From Acidimicrobiia bacterium (GTDB lineage: Bacteria; Actinomycetota; Acidimicrobiia; Acidimicrobiales; JACDCH01): a stretch of 5,995 nt of DNA. The translations under genes and the position numbers were made by a program. Location of the stretch: NCBI GenBank assembly GCA_013694495.1, contig JACDCH010000254.1, positions 1 through 5,995 on the forward strand, read 5' to 3'. This document shows, piece after piece, positions 5,819-5,995 of this stretch. Within the stretch, counting starts at the first letter, position 1. Each line of letters begins with the position of its first letter. Below the pieces are notes generated by a model. The model saw only the letters and a list, made by a program, of their open reading frames with translations, had not been told where the DNA came from and did no database searches.

Positions 5819-5995
5819 ATGCGTCGCACCACCGTCATGCTCACCGCCGCCGCCGCCGCCGTGATCGCCCTCGGCGCCGGCAGCGCCGCCGCCCTCGACG
5901 GGGAGCCCGTCGTCGAAGAACCCGTCGTCGAAGAACCCGTCGTCGAAGAACCCGTCGTCGAAGAACCCGTCGTCGAGGAACCCGTCGTCGAAGAG
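5819..5995 (+). CDS. Secreted Pro-Val-Glu repeat protein, N-terminal part only (cut by window edge)
   Basis: The visible 59 residues comprise a signal peptide and the start of a repeat tract. The signal has R2-R3, a hydrophobic Ala/Val/Ile/Leu core (about 6-20) and A-x-A at 23-25, so cleavage by signal peptidase I after A25 is expected. There is no lipobox Cys. After L-D-G-E, residues 30-59 are six exact copies of P-V-V-E-E running off the edge. Such acidic, proline-containing tracts are typically extended spacers in exported or wall-associated proteins; the functional domain, if any, lies beyond the window. The start is supported by AGGAG at 6-nt spacing. The gene is divergent from the mutase and has its own 5' leader. 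Function unknown; export is well supported. Confidence 0.8.
   Translation, partial: MRRTTVMLTAAAAAVIALGAGSAAALDGEPVVEEPVVEEPVVEEPVVEEPVVEEPVVEE
5906..5995 (+). repeat. 15-bp in-frame tandem repeat, at least six copies
   Basis: Six consecutive 15-bp units (consensus CCCGTCGTCGAAGAA) fill 5906-5995 and continue past the edge. Copies 1-4 are identical. Copy 5 changes the first Glu codon to GAG and copy 6 changes the second, both silent. The unit length is a multiple of three, so copy-number changes keep the reading frame of the secreted protein. Confidence 0.95.

Noticed and set aside
5906..5995. CRISPR array
   Set aside because: The 15-bp units are directly adjacent with no spacers and stay in frame inside a coding sequence, so this is a protein-coding tandem repeat.

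Overview
The window is GC-rich and densely coding, with short intergenic gaps and GTG as well as ATG starts. The gene content (a Septum_form-like lipoprotein, a B12-dependent MeaA/Ecm-type acyl-CoA mutase, and Ala/Pro-rich secreted or membrane proteins) points to a high-GC actinobacterium. A member of Acidimicrobiia is my best guess, but that is an impression from base composition and protein style, not a proven placement.

Layout. Bases 1-2657 hold three plus-strand genes: a proline-rich, single-pass membrane protein with two PPC-like beta domains (possibly cut by the left edge), a calcineurin-type metallophosphoesterase starting 4 nt after it, and, after a 53-nt gap with its own good ribosome binding site, a small cysteine-rich lipoprotein. 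Bases 2670-5576 hold two minus-strand genes: a membrane protein with a degenerate GGDEF domain, and upstream of it on the same strand a single-chain coenzyme B12-dependent mutase best identified as ethylmalonyl-CoA mutase (MeaA/Ecm). A 186-nt gap with several hairpins separates these two. From 5819 to the right edge a plus-strand gene begins. It encodes a secreted protein with a signal peptide followed directly by near-identical 15-bp repeats (Pro-Val-Val-Glu-Glu). It is transcribed divergently from the mutase, and the 242-nt region between them contains a notable 11-bp hairpin and further long-range complementarities.

How they work together. Only the first pair looks tightly coupled (4-nt gap); its joint role is unknown. 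Four of the six products are predicted at or outside the membrane, so much of the window concerns the cell envelope. The mutase is a central-carbon enzyme with no pathway partners in view. The diguanylate-cyclase-like protein lacks the catalytic signature and is more likely a sensor or structural protein than a c-di-GMP synthase. I see no mobile elements, tRNA or rRNA genes, CRISPR arrays or phage genes. No clearly new multi-gene system is visible. The items most worth a second look are the structured leader before the repeat protein, the 15-bp repeat tract, and the degenerate GGDEF protein.
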